In this document: positions 26,589 through 34,479 of the stretch, one piece after another | Position numbering within the stretch: position 1 is the first letter of the stretch | Layout of the letters: each line of letters begins with the position of its first letter | From: CF-39 sp035651155 | GTDB lineage: Bacteria > Chloroflexota > Limnocylindria > P2-11E | Assembly (NCBI GenBank): GCA_035651155.1 | Contig: DASRGG010000001.1 | Coordinates: forward strand, 1 to 64,000 | Reading direction: 5' to 3' | Length of the DNA stretch: 64,000 nt | Program-made: the position numbers and the translations under genes | The notes under the pieces: generated by a model | Databases searched by the model: none | What the model was told of the DNA's origin: nothing | What the model saw: only the letters and a program-made list of their open reading frames with translations

Positions 26589-27359
26589 GTGCCGCGGCTC
26601 GCGCTCCTCGCCCATCCCGCGGTCGCGTCCGCGTTCGGCCGCGAGCTCGGGCGCGCTGTCGAATATCACGAGCGGCTCGGGTCGACGCAGACGCGCGCGC
26701 GCGAGCTCGCCGCGGCCGGCGGCGGACGCGGCGTCGTCGTCGCCGACGAGCAGGATGCGGGGCAGGGGACGCGCGGACGGACCTGGCATGCGGCGCGCGG
26801 GACGAGCCTGCTGGCGTCGTGGATCCTGCGGCCGGCACCGGCCGCGCCCGCGCTCTTCGCCGCGCTCGCGGGCGTCGCGATCGCACGCGCGCTCGATGCG
26901 CTGGATGTTCCCGATGCGCGCCTAAAATGGCCCAACGACGTCGAGCTTGGGGGCAGGAAGATCGCGGGCGCGCTCGCGCATGCGACGTCGGACCAGAGTG
27001 GAGGCGTGCTCGTGCTGGGCATTGGAGTGAACGTGCATCAACGACCGGAGGGCTTCCCGCCCGAGCTGCGCGGATCCGCGACATCGCTCGCGATGGCGGG
27101 CGCCGCCGTGGACCGTCTCGCGCTGCTCGCGCGCCTCACGCGCGAGCTCGATCGGATCGTGCGCGCCGACGAGCGCGCGGCGGCGCTCGATGAGTGGCGC
27201 GAGCGCTCGACGATGATCGGCCGCCCGGTGCGCGTGAACGTCTCAGGACGCGCGCCGTTCAGCGGGACCGCGACGGCTATCGCCGACGACGGCGCGCTCA
27301 TCGTGCACACGGCCTCCGGCGTCGAGCGCGTCGTGTCGGGCGACGTCCGCCTCGCGTGA
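26589..27359 (+). CDS. birA: Biotin--[acetyl-CoA carboxylase] ligase
   Basis: A 256-residue enzyme starting at GTG 26589 directly after the lipoprotein stop. It attaches biotin to BCCP. The biotin/ATP site QDAGQGTRGRTWHA, the LKWPNDVELGGRKIAGAL motif and the C-terminal SH3-like cap are present. The N-terminal DNA-binding domain of E. coli BirA is absent, so it is a non-repressor type. The acetyl-CoA carboxylase genes begin 1.2 kb downstream, and the likely substrate is the BCCP at 39783-40235. Confidence 0.93.
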   Translation: MPRLALLAHPAVASAFGRELGRAVEYHERLGSTQTRARELAAAGGGRGVVVADEQDAGQGTRGRTWHAARGTSLLASWILRPAPAAPALFAALAGVAIARALDALDVPDARLKWPNDVELGGRKIAGALAHATSDQSGGVLVLGIGVNVHQRPEGFPPELRGSATSLAMAGAAVDRLALLARLTRELDRIVRADERAAALDEWRERSTMIGRPVRVNVSGRAPFSGTATAIADDGALIVHTASGVERVVSGDVRLA

Positions 27360-27393
27360 GCGCGAGGCGCGCCGTGTCGCGGGTCTCCCGCCG

Positions 27394-27546
27394 ATGACCA
27401 CGCGGCCATGCGACGTGCTCTCGACCCTGACCGGCGGCGACCTCGCGCGGCGCGGCATTGTGGACCACGAGGCCGGTCGGTGGCGGGTCGCGGGCGCGGA
27501 TACGCGCGTGGCGCGCGGCGGCGCCTCCGCGGGGCGCCGCGGGTGA
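27394..27546 (+). CDS. Possible small protein coupled to degV
   Basis: Fifty codons from ATG 27394 end in a TGA that overlaps the degV GTG (GTGA), the coupling style used throughout this window. The stretch LARRGIVDHEAGRWRVAG looks like the wing of a winged-helix domain. There is no good ribosome site, and the region is very GC-rich, so it may be noncoding or a remnant of a larger gene. Confidence 0.35.
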   Translation: MTTRPCDVLSTLTGGDLARRGIVDHEAGRWRVAGADTRVARGGASAGRRG

Positions 27547-28406
27547 GCGACCGGTTCGCGATCGTCGTCGACGGGACGGCGTGCCTCACGAAGGACCTGG
27601 AGCGGGAGTTCGACGTGCGGTGGCTGCCGCTGCACGTCGACATCGGCAAAGAGACGTTCACCGCGAACGTCGATCTCAGCGCGGAGCAGTTCTACGCGAA
27701 GATCGCGGCGCCCGGAGTGATCACCGGAACGTCGCAGCCGTCGATGGGCGAGTGCCGCGACGTGTACGACGCGATCGTGCGCGGGGGGACGACGAAGCTC
27801 CTCGTGCTCACGGTCGCGACGGAGCTCTCCGGGACGTTCTCGGTCGCGACGACCACCGCGCAGGCCATGCCCGGCGTGCGCGTCGAGGTCGTCGACACGC
27901 GCTCGCTCGCGGGCGGCATCAGCCTCATCGCGACGGCGGTGGGACGGCTGCGCCGCGCGGGCGGGAGCTTCGACGACGCGGTCGCGCTCGCGCGCAGGAT
28001 GTCGGGGAAGATCGCGATCCTCGCGGTCGCCGACACGCTCGAATACCTGAAGCGCTCCGGTCGCGTGAGCGGGGCCGCCGCGCTCTTCGGATCGATGCTC
28101 CAGGTGAAGCCCATCCTCGAGGTGAAGGACGGCGTCGTCCATCCGCTCGACAAGGTGCGGACGCGCGACAAGGCCGTGGCGCGGTTGAAGGAGGTCGTCT
28201 CCGAGCGCGTGCCGGAGGGATCGCGCCTACACGCCTGCACCCTCCACACGAACGAGCCCGAGCGCGCGCGCGAGCTCGGCGAGTGGGTGCAGGAGCGGTT
28301 CCATTGCGTCGAGCACTGGGTCGCCGAGGCAGGACCGGTCATCGGCGCGCGCGCCGGCCCCGGCGTCATCGGGCTGTGCTGGTACCGTGAGGACGAGACG
28401 AAGTGA
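27543..28406 (+). CDS. DegV family fatty-acid-binding protein
   Basis: A 287-residue protein starting at GTG 27543. It shows the DegV layout: an N-terminal VDGTACLTKDL, the GTSQPSMGE motif that contacts the carboxylate, SGTFSVATTTA, and a C-terminal domain with VIGARAGPGVIGL. DegV/FakB proteins present bound fatty acids to a fatty-acid kinase. Its place just before the acetyl-CoA carboxylase and fab genes fits a lipid role. No FakA is seen here. Confidence 0.88.
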   Translation: MSDRFAIVVDGTACLTKDLEREFDVRWLPLHVDIGKETFTANVDLSAEQFYAKIAAPGVITGTSQPSMGECRDVYDAIVRGGTTKLLVLTVATELSGTFSVATTTAQAMPGVRVEVVDTRSLAGGISLIATAVGRLRRAGGSFDDAVALARRMSGKIAILAVADTLEYLKRSGRVSGAAALFGSMLQVKPILEVKDGVVHPLDKVRTRDKAVARLKEVVSERVPEGSRLHACTLHTNEPERARELGEWVQERFHCVEHWVAEAGPVIGARAGPGVIGLCWYREDETK

Positions 28407-28472
28407 GTCACGGAGACACACGCGGCGACGGGGGCAGACCGGGCCTGGGCCGCAGCGATGCCCTTCCCGGGG

Positions 28473-28495
28473 TCGCAGGGGCGGAGCCCCTGCGA
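28473..28495. repeat. Perfect inverted repeat before accD
   Basis: A 10-bp perfect hairpin (TCGCAGGGGC / GCCCCTGCGA) with a GGA loop lies between degV and accD. No T-run follows, so it is not a classical terminator. It could act as an attenuator, an RNA-processing site or an interspersed element. Confidence 0.5.
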
Positions 28496-28530
28496 GGAAT
28501 GGGTTCTCGCCTCGTGGCGGCGGAGCCGAC

Positions 28531-29382
28531 ATGAGGCTGCGTATGCCCTTCGGCCGCAAGCCGAAGGAGTTCCCGTCGCACCTCTGGACGCAGTGTCCGA
28601 ATTGCGGCGAGATGCTGTTCAACAAGCAGCTCGCCCGCAATCTCAACGTGTGCACGAAGTGCGAGCACCACTTCCGCATGGACGCGCGGGCGCGCATCGA
28701 GCTGCTCGCCGACAGGGGCTCGTTCGTCGAGCGGGACGCCGCCCTCACCTCCGGCGATCCCCTTTCGTTCACCGACAGCAAGCCGTATCCGGAGCGCATC
28801 GCCGCCGCGCAGGCGAAGAGCGGCGAGAAGGACGCGGCCATCGCGGGCAGCGCGACCATCGGCGGCAATCCGGTCGAGCTCGTGGTGATGGACTTCGAAT
28901 TCATGGGCGGGTCGATGGGCAGCGTCGTCGGCGAGAAGATCACCCGCGCGGCCGAGCGCGCGCTTGCCGAGCACCGCGCGCTGGTGGTCGTCTCCGCGTC
29001 GGGCGGCGCGCGCATGCAGGAAGGGACCATCGCGCTCATGCAGATGGGGAAGATCGTGGCCGCGCTCGCGCGTCTCGACGAGGCGGGCATCCCCTACGTG
29101 AGCATCATCACCGACCCGACCACCGGCGGCGTCCTCGCGTCGTACGCGTCCCTCGGCGATCTCATCGTCGCCGAGCCGGGCGCGCTCGTCCGATTCTCCG
29201 GAGAGCGCGTCACGAGCGGGACCGTGGGCGAGAAGCTGCCGGCCGGTTTCGGCAAGGCGGAGTTCCTCTTGGAGAAAGGCTTCCTCGACCAGATCGTCCC
29301 GCGCGCGCAGCTGCGAGATCGCATCGGCTTCTTCCTGAGCGCGTTCCGCGCCGCGTCGCGGGATGTGCGCTGGAGCCTCTGA
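28531..29382 (+). CDS. accD: Acetyl-CoA carboxylase carboxyltransferase subunit beta
   Basis: A 283-residue subunit starting at ATG 28531. The N-terminal four-cysteine zinc ribbon (CPNC and CTKC) precedes the crotonase-fold core with SASGGARMQEG and TTGGVLASYASLGD. With AccA it transfers the carboxyl group from carboxybiotin to acetyl-CoA to give malonyl-CoA. AccA follows after two bases. BCCP and biotin carboxylase are encoded further along rather than in the same operon. Confidence 0.95.
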   Translation: MRLRMPFGRKPKEFPSHLWTQCPNCGEMLFNKQLARNLNVCTKCEHHFRMDARARIELLADRGSFVERDAALTSGDPLSFTDSKPYPERIAAAQAKSGEKDAAIAGSATIGGNPVELVVMDFEFMGGSMGSVVGEKITRAAERALAEHRALVVVSASGGARMQEGTIALMQMGKIVAALARLDEAGIPYVSIITDPTTGGVLASYASLGDLIVAEPGALVRFSGERVTSGTVGEKLPAGFGKAEFLLEKGFLDQIVPRAQLRDRIGFFLSAFRAASRDVRWSL

Positions 29383-29384
29383 CC

Positions 29385-30356
29385 ATGTCCATGCTCGATC
29401 GTCTCGTCGGCACGAAGAAGGTGGACGCGAACGGGCATCTGCCGGCGGACGCCGACCTCATCACCGATTCGTCGCAGCTCGCCGCGCGGGCGAGCGCGTG
29501 GGACGCGGTCCAGGCCGCGCGCAACATCAAGCGCCCGCACGCGCTGGACATCATCGGTGCGTCCTTCGAGCGCTTCCAGGAGCTGCACGGTGATCGCGGC
29601 TTCCGCGACGATCCCGCGATCGTCGGCGGCATCGCCGAGCTCGATGGGCGGCCCGTCGTCGTCGTCGGCGAGCAGAAGGGCGCGTCGACCGAGGAGAACA
29701 TCGTCCGCAACTTCGGCATGCCGCATCCGGAGGGGTACCGGAAGGCCGTCCGTCTCTACCGGCTCGCGGAGAAGTTCCACCTTCCGCTCATCACGCTCGT
29801 CGACACGCCCGGCGCCTACCCGGGTCCCGAGGGTGAGGAGCGCGGACAGGCCGAGGCCATCGCGCGCGCGATCTTCACGATGACGGCGCTGCGCACGCCG
29901 ATCATCGTCGTCATCCTCGGCGAAGGCGGATCCGGCGGCGCGCTCGCGCTCGCGGTGGGGGACGTCGTGCTGGCGCTGCAGAACGCGATCTACTCGGTGA
30001 TCTCGCCCGAAGGCAGCGCCGCGATCCTGTGGCGCAGCCCGGCCGAGGCCGAGCGCGCGGCGAAGGCGATGCGCCTCGCCGGTCCGGACCTGCTCGATCT
30101 CGGCGTCGTCGACGCGCTCATCCCGGAGCCGCCGGGGGGCGCGCACGCCGATCACGCCGCCACGGCACGGGCCGTGAAGGCCGCGCTCGTCGCGCAGCTC
30201 GTGAAGCTCGAGCGCGTCGCGATCCCGGATCTGCTCTCGGCGCGCTACGAGCGCTTCCGCTCGTACGGGACGATCGCCGACAGCGGGGCCGCCGCGCCGC
30301 CGCCGGCGGTGCCGTGGTGGCGCAAGCTTCCGCTGATCCGAGCGCGACGATCATGA
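29385..30356 (+). CDS. accA: Acetyl-CoA carboxylase carboxyltransferase subunit alpha
   Basis: A 323-residue subunit starting at ATG 29385. It contains the RPHALDIIGASFERFQELHGDR start of the family, GEQKGASTEENIVRNFGMPHPEGYRKA and the oxyanion region GEGGSGGALALAVGD. It forms the alpha2beta2 carboxyltransferase with AccD. The C-terminal 30 residues are proline-rich and basic. It is followed after 40 bases by the BCCP-like gene. Confidence 0.95.
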   Translation: MSMLDRLVGTKKVDANGHLPADADLITDSSQLAARASAWDAVQAARNIKRPHALDIIGASFERFQELHGDRGFRDDPAIVGGIAELDGRPVVVVGEQKGASTEENIVRNFGMPHPEGYRKAVRLYRLAEKFHLPLITLVDTPGAYPGPEGEERGQAEAIARAIFTMTALRTPIIVVILGEGGSGGALALAVGDVVLALQNAIYSVISPEGSAAILWRSPAEAERAAKAMRLAGPDLLDLGVVDALIPEPPGGAHADHAATARAVKAALVAQLVKLERVAIPDLLSARYERFRSYGTIADSGAAAPPPAVPWWRKLPLIRARRS

Positions 30357-30396
30357 ACAAGGCGAGCGACGAGCGGGTCAAGCGAGCGCGAGAAAC

Positions 30397-30810
30397 ATGA
30401 GCGACACCGACCACGTCCTGGGTCTGGTCGACGACCTCGTGCGTCTGCTCGCGGACTCGCCCGCGTCGACGATCGAGGTCGAGTCCGACGGCTTCGCGGT
30501 GACCGTGACGCGACGCGGGGGCATCGTCGTGCGCGAGGCGACGGCCGAGCGCGCCGCGACGCAGGACGCGGCCGCCGCGGCGCCGAAGACGCAGAAGGTG
30601 CATGCGGCGAACGTGGGCATCTTCAGCGGACCGCGCACGTGGAATCCCGGCGACAAGGTCACGCGCGGCGAGGTGCTCGGCGGCGTCCAGACGCTCGGTC
30701 ACGTCTCTGAGGTGAAGTCGCCGGCGGACGGCGAGATCAAGGAGGTGCTCGTGACCGCCGGCGCGCCCGTCGAATACGGTCAGGCCCTCTTCGTCATCAG
30801 CGTCCACTAG
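30397..30810 (+). CDS. BCCP-like protein lacking the biotinylation lysine
   Basis: A 137-residue protein with the BCCP layout: an N-terminal helix, a beta strand like VESDGFAVTVTRRGG, an Ala-rich linker, and a C-terminal biotinyl/lipoyl domain ending in VEYGQALFVI. Where BCCPs have EAMKLMNEI, this one has QTLGHVSEV, so the biotin-accepting lysine is missing. A second, intact BCCP is encoded at 39783-40235. It sits just after accDA, which suggests a structural or regulatory part in the carboxylase, comparable to the non-biotinylated BADC proteins of plants. That role is inference. Confidence 0.8.
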   Translation: MSDTDHVLGLVDDLVRLLADSPASTIEVESDGFAVTVTRRGGIVVREATAERAATQDAAAAAPKTQKVHAANVGIFSGPRTWNPGDKVTRGEVLGGVQTLGHVSEVKSPADGEIKEVLVTAGAPVEYGQALFVISVH

Positions 30811-30865
30811 CGCGCCATGACGCGGATCAAGATCCACGCGGCCCGTTCGCGCACCGACCGCCGTC

Positions 30866-31204
30866 CTAGAACAGCAGCTGGAGCCGCACCCACGCTCCGT
30901 AGAGGAGCGTCGCGACGAGGAAGGCCGCGCACGCGCGGACGATCCAGATCCGCCATCGGCCCGCGTGCGGCGCCACGCGCTCAGGTAGGCGCAGGATCGC
31001 TCCAGCCTCGTCGACGTGCTCGGATGGAACGAGGACCTCGTACGTGGACAGCGGCGCGCCGATGCCGAAGCCGCCGTATCCCACCGCGTAGCGCGGGTAC
31101 CCCCCCTTCGCGCTGAAGCGCACCTGCGCGGGTATGCCCTCGCTCTCGAGGCGACCTCGCGCGAGCTCGGCCTCGAGCTCGCTGTCGACGAAGAGCACCG
31201 GCAC
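30866..31204 (-). CDS. DUF2007-like signal-transducing protein with C-terminal membrane anchor
   Basis: A 112-residue protein. Residues 1-70 resemble DUF2007 (VLFVDSELEAELARGRLESEGIPA and a late STYEVLVPSEHVDEA), a small domain related to PII-like signalling folds. A single C-terminal hydrophobic helix (VRACAAFLVATLLYGAWV) should anchor it in the membrane. GTG 31204 was chosen; TTG one codon upstream is possible. TATAGT (31219-31224, minus strand) is its candidate -10. It is divergent from fabD. Confidence 0.65.
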   Translation of the reverse strand: MPVLFVDSELEAELARGRLESEGIPAQVRFSAKGGYPRYAVGYGGFGIGAPLSTYEVLVPSEHVDEAGAILRLPERVAPHAGRWRIWIVRACAAFLVATLLYGAWVRLQLLF

Positions 31205-31249
31205 CAATCTGTGTCGAGACTATATCCGCCGACCGCATCGCGACTCGCC

Positions 31250-31255
31250 TAAACT
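31250..31255 (+). promoter_or_regulatory. -10 element of fabD (TAAACT)
   Basis: TAAACT ends 11 bases before ATG 31267. The gap has no Shine-Dalgarno site, so the transcript is leaderless or nearly so. Confidence 0.5.
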
Positions 31256-31266
31256 CCATCGCTCCG

Positions 31267-32190
31267 ATGGGCGGCGTCGTTTGGATGTTCCCTGGGCAGG
31301 GCTCGCAGGTCGTCGGCATGGGCCGCGACCTCGCGGGCCGCTACGCGAGCGCGCAGCACGCGTTCGACGAGGCCTCGCACGCTCTCGGCATCGACGTCGC
31401 GGCGCTCTGCTGGGAGGGACCGCAGAGCGAGCTCGATCTTACCGCGAACACGCAGCCGGCCCTCCTCACCGCGTCGATCGCCGCGCTACGCGCCGCGCGG
31501 GAAGCCGCGGGCCGGCTCGCCGAGCCGGTCGCGGTGCTCGGCCACTCGCTCGGCGAGTTCACCGCGCTCGTCGCGGCCGGCGCGCTGCCGCTCGCGGACG
31601 CGGTGCGTCTCGTGCGTCTACGCGGCGAGCTCATGCAGCGGGCTGATCCATCCGGCGGGATGCTCGCGGTCCTCGGTCTCGACGCCGACGCGGTCGCGCG
31701 CGCGATCATGGGAACGAGGATGGTCGTCGCGAACGACAACGCGCCGGGGCAGGTCGTGATCAGCGGACCGCGCGACGCGTTCGATGCCGCGACCGACGCG
31801 CTGAAGAGCGCGGGCGCGAAGCGCGTCATCCCGCTCCGCACCTCCGCGGCGTTCCATTCGCCCGCGATGCGCGCGGTCGCCCCCGATCTCGCGGACGCGC
31901 TCGCGTCGGCCAATTGGAACGCGCTGCGGCTTCCCGTCATCGCGAACGTCGACGCGGAGAAGCACGAAGAAGCGGCCGATTTCCCCACACTGCTGGAGCA
32001 ACAGGTGTGGTCTCCGGTACAGTGGGTCGCCTGCATGCGGCGCGCGGAAGGGGAGGGCGCGACCGCGTATATCGAGTTCGGTCCGGGGACCGTCCTCGCC
32101 GGGCTCGCGAAACGGATCCTCTCGTCGCCGAGGATCGCGAATGTCTCCGATGAGACGACATTGAGGGAGGCGCTTCCTGTCCTTCGATAA
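31267..32190 (+). CDS. fabD: Malonyl-CoA:ACP transacylase
   Basis: A 307-residue enzyme that moves malonyl from CoA to acyl carrier protein. The oxyanion motif GQGSQ is at residues 10-14, the catalytic serine is in GHSLGEF, and the catalytic histidine is in AAFHSPAM. The length is normal. It overlaps the start of accC by 14 bases, so the malonyl-CoA maker and user are co-translated. Confidence 0.95.
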   Translation: MGGVVWMFPGQGSQVVGMGRDLAGRYASAQHAFDEASHALGIDVAALCWEGPQSELDLTANTQPALLTASIAALRAAREAAGRLAEPVAVLGHSLGEFTALVAAGALPLADAVRLVRLRGELMQRADPSGGMLAVLGLDADAVARAIMGTRMVVANDNAPGQVVISGPRDAFDAATDALKSAGAKRVIPLRTSAAFHSPAMRAVAPDLADALASANWNALRLPVIANVDAEKHEEAADFPTLLEQQVWSPVQWVACMRRAEGEGATAYIEFGPGTVLAGLAKRILSSPRIANVSDETTLREALPVLR

Positions 32191-33535
32191 GGTCCTCATC
32201 GCCAACCGCGGCGAGATCGCGCTGCGCGTCATCCGCGCGTGCCGCGAGCTCGGTATCCAGTCCGTCGTCGTGTACAGCGAGGCGGACGCGCAGAGCCTTC
32301 CGGTGCACCTCGCCGACGAAGCGATCTGCATCGGGCCGGCGCCCGCGCGCGACTCCTATCTGAACATCCCCGCGATCATGTCGGCCGCGCTCATCAGCGG
32401 CGCGCAGGCCGTCCACCCCGGATACGGATTCCTCTCGGAGAGCGCGGACTTCGCGGAGGTCTGCGGCGATCACGGCCTCACCTTCATCGGTCCGCCTCCC
32501 GAAGTGCTGCGCACCTTCCACGACAAAGCCGAGACGCGCGCCACGATGAAGCGTCTCGGCCTGCCGGTCATCTCTGGTTCCGAGGGTCCGGTGCGCACCA
32601 GCGCCGAGGCGCTGCGCATCGCGGAGGCCATCGGCTATCCGGTGATGCTGAAGGCGAAGGCCGGCGGCGGCGGCCGTGGTATGCGCAAGGCCACGTCGCC
32701 GTCGGAGCTGCTGCGTCTGTGGGAACAGGCGCGCAGCGAGGCGAAGGCGTCGTTCGGCGACGAAGGCATCTACCTCGAGCGCTGCCTCGAGGGCGTGCGT
32801 CACGTCGAGGCGCAGATCGCGGTGGACGAGTACGGCGCGGGCATCTGCCTCGGCGAGCGCGAGTGCTCGATCCAGCGGCGCAATCAGAAGTTCATCGAGG
32901 AGGCGCCGTCGGCGTCGATCAGCGAGCAGCTCCGGCAGGAGATCGCGCACCGCGCGGTCGACGCTGCGGTGCGCTGCGGATACCGAAACGTCGGCACCTT
33001 CGAGTTCCTCGTCGAGCCCGACGGCCGGTTCTACTTCATCGAGGTGAACTCGCGCATCCAGGTCGAGCACACCATCACCGAGGTCACGACGGGCATCGAC
33101 CTGGTGAAGGAGCAGATCGCGCTCGCGTCCGGGCAGCCGCTGTCGTTCAGCGAGGAGCAGATCTGGGTGCAGGGGCACGCGATCGAGTGCCGCATCAACG
33201 CCGAGGACAGCGAGCAGAACTTCGCGCCGTCGACCGGCGTGCTCACGACGTGGCTCACGCCGGGCGGCCCGGGGATCCGCGTCGACACGCATTGCTTCCA
33301 GGGCTACGAGGTCCCGCCGTATTACGACTCGCTCCTCGCCAAGCTGATCGCGTGGGGTCGCGACCGGGCGGAGGCCGTCGCGCGCATGCAGCGCGCGCTT
33401 GACGAGTTCACGATCGTCGGCGTCACCACGAACATCCCCGCGCACAAGAAGATCCTCGCGTCGGACCTGTTCCGCTCCGGCCAGGTCACGACCCATCTCA
33501 TCGATACCGTGGGGGTCGACGCGCTCACGGGCTAG
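32177..33535 (+). CDS. accC: Biotin carboxylase, apparent CTG start
   Basis: A 452-residue ATP-grasp enzyme that carboxylates biotin on BCCP. The family start FDKVLIANRGEIALRVIRAC begins two codons after CTG 32177. The only codons between an in-frame TGA and that start are GGG AGG CGC TTC CTG TCC, with GAGGGAGG ideally placed six bases before CTG. The next GTG (32270) would delete 31 conserved residues. The glycine-rich ATP loop KAGGGGRGM and the EVNSRIQVEHT catalytic motif are intact. Confidence 0.92.
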   Translation: MSFDKVLIANRGEIALRVIRACRELGIQSVVVYSEADAQSLPVHLADEAICIGPAPARDSYLNIPAIMSAALISGAQAVHPGYGFLSESADFAEVCGDHGLTFIGPPPEVLRTFHDKAETRATMKRLGLPVISGSEGPVRTSAEALRIAEAIGYPVMLKAKAGGGGRGMRKATSPSELLRLWEQARSEAKASFGDEGIYLERCLEGVRHVEAQIAVDEYGAGICLGERECSIQRRNQKFIEEAPSASISEQLRQEIAHRAVDAAVRCGYRNVGTFEFLVEPDGRFYFIEVNSRIQVEHTITEVTTGIDLVKEQIALASGQPLSFSEEQIWVQGHAIECRINAEDSEQNFAPSTGVLTTWLTPGGPGIRVDTHCFQGYEVPPYYDSLLAKLIAWGRDRAEAVARMQRALDEFTIVGVTTNIPAHKKILASDLFRSGQVTTHLIDTVGVDALTG

Positions 33536-33561
33536 CTCGTGCTCGCCTGTAAGGGAATGCT

Positions 33562-33581
33562 TCCTAGTGTTAGGAGTTCCT
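33562..33581 (+). promoter_or_regulatory. Nested palindromes upstream of the HTH-nucleotidyltransferase gene
   Basis: TCCTA (33562-33566) pairs with TAGGA (33571-33575) across GTGT, and AGGAGTTCCT is a second small palindrome. They cover the Shine-Dalgarno AGGAG of the gene at 33585. This is a plausible autoregulatory operator for the encoded winged-helix domain. Confidence 0.4.
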
Positions 33582-33584
33582 TTC

Positions 33585-34148
33585 ATGCGGCTCCAGCACG
33601 CACTGGACGATCTCTTCAGGACCGGCAGCCACATCCGGGTGCTTCGGGTGCTGCACGATCTGCCGCACGGAGTCGGCGTGAGTGGACGCGAGATAGCAAG
33701 ACGCGCGGGACTCTCGGCGCCGACCGCCCGCGATGTCCTTGCGGCGCTCGTCGAGCAGGGTGTGGTGCGCGTACAGCGCTCCCTGAAGAACGCTTCGTAC
33801 CGCCTCAACGAGGAGCACGTGCTCGTCGCGCCGCTTCACGAACTCCTCGCGTACGAGAGTGCCGTGAAGGATCGTCTCGAGCGCGAGGTCGCCGCCGTAC
33901 TGCGTCGGAAACGAGGGGTCACCGCGGCGTACCTTTTCGGCAGTGCGGCCCGTGGGGACATGCGTCCGACGAGCGATATCGACATCGCGGTCGAGTCGCG
34001 GCACGCGTTTCCGGAGAGCGATTTCGAAGAGCTCTTCCAGCGCCGCGGCAATCGTGTGAATGTGCTCCGGCTGCGCCGCGATCGCGGGCGCGGCATTCGC
34101 GAACGCATTCGGATCGAAGGCAAGACGCTACCGATTTCACGGAGGTGA
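33585..34148 (+). CDS. Winged-helix/MNT nucleotidyltransferase fusion (toxin-antitoxin type)
   Basis: A 187-residue protein starting at ATG 33585 behind AGGAG. Residues 1-85 form a winged helix (SGREIARRAGLSAPTARDVLAALVEQGVV). Residues 105-150 form a minimal nucleotidyltransferase core with GSAARGD and the metal-binding DIDIAVES. MNT proteins commonly pair with HEPN proteins, where they can silence the HEPN RNase by AMPylation. A HEPN-like gene follows after 19 bases. The module interrupts the fatty-acid cluster between accC and fabZ, a sign of insertion. Confidence 0.82.
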   Translation: MRLQHALDDLFRTGSHIRVLRVLHDLPHGVGVSGREIARRAGLSAPTARDVLAALVEQGVVRVQRSLKNASYRLNEEHVLVAPLHELLAYESAVKDRLEREVAAVLRRKRGVTAAYLFGSAARGDMRPTSDIDIAVESRHAFPESDFEELFQRRGNRVNVLRLRRDRGRGIRERIRIEGKTLPISRR

Positions 34149-34167
34149 AGAGCCTTGGGAGACGGTG

Positions 34168-34470
34168 ATGCCCGTACACGCGGCGATCGTCGCGAATGAC
34201 GCCGTCTGCGTGGCTCTGATCGGTCGACGCTCCTCGGAGACGGACCATGCCCGGGCGGTCGAGCTCTTGGAGACGGCGGCGCGTCTCGAGGAAGGTGTGT
34301 CCGCACGAGCGCGGCAGCTGCGTCGCCTCCTCGACGGAAGAGTGCCGTGGCATATGACGCGCGCCGGGCAACGGCGGCGGAGGCGCGTGATGGATTGGAG
34401 CGCGCCGCTCGCTTCATCGAGTGGGCGATCGCCGTCGTCGAGAGGACACGTGTCCGATCCGCCCGAATAG
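34168..34470 (+). pseudogene. Frameshifted HEPN-domain gene, partner of the MNT protein
   Basis: From ATG 34168, behind GGGAG, the frame gives HAAIVANDAVCVALIGRRSS then DHARAVELLETA, a typical HEPN helix pair. After LRRLLDGR the frame turns into an arginine-rich tail ending at 34470. A different frame from about 34341 supplies the missing HEPN end (AYDARRATAAEARDGLERA, then ARFIEWA). One missing base near 34340 would join them. It is either a broken gene or an assembly error. The usual N-terminal helix is also short. Confidence 0.65.
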
Positions 34471-34473
34471 ACT
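34468..34473 (+). promoter_or_regulatory. -10 element of a leaderless promoter (TAGACT) for fabZ
   Basis: TAGACT ends six bases before GTG 34480. The same hexamer at the same distance precedes fabF, suggesting shared control of the two genes. Confidence 0.6.
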
Positions 34474-34479
34474 CGGCTT

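Noticed and set aside
28473..28495. Hairpin before accD as a terminator
   Set aside because: The stem is strong but has no T-run after it, so it is listed only as an inverted repeat.
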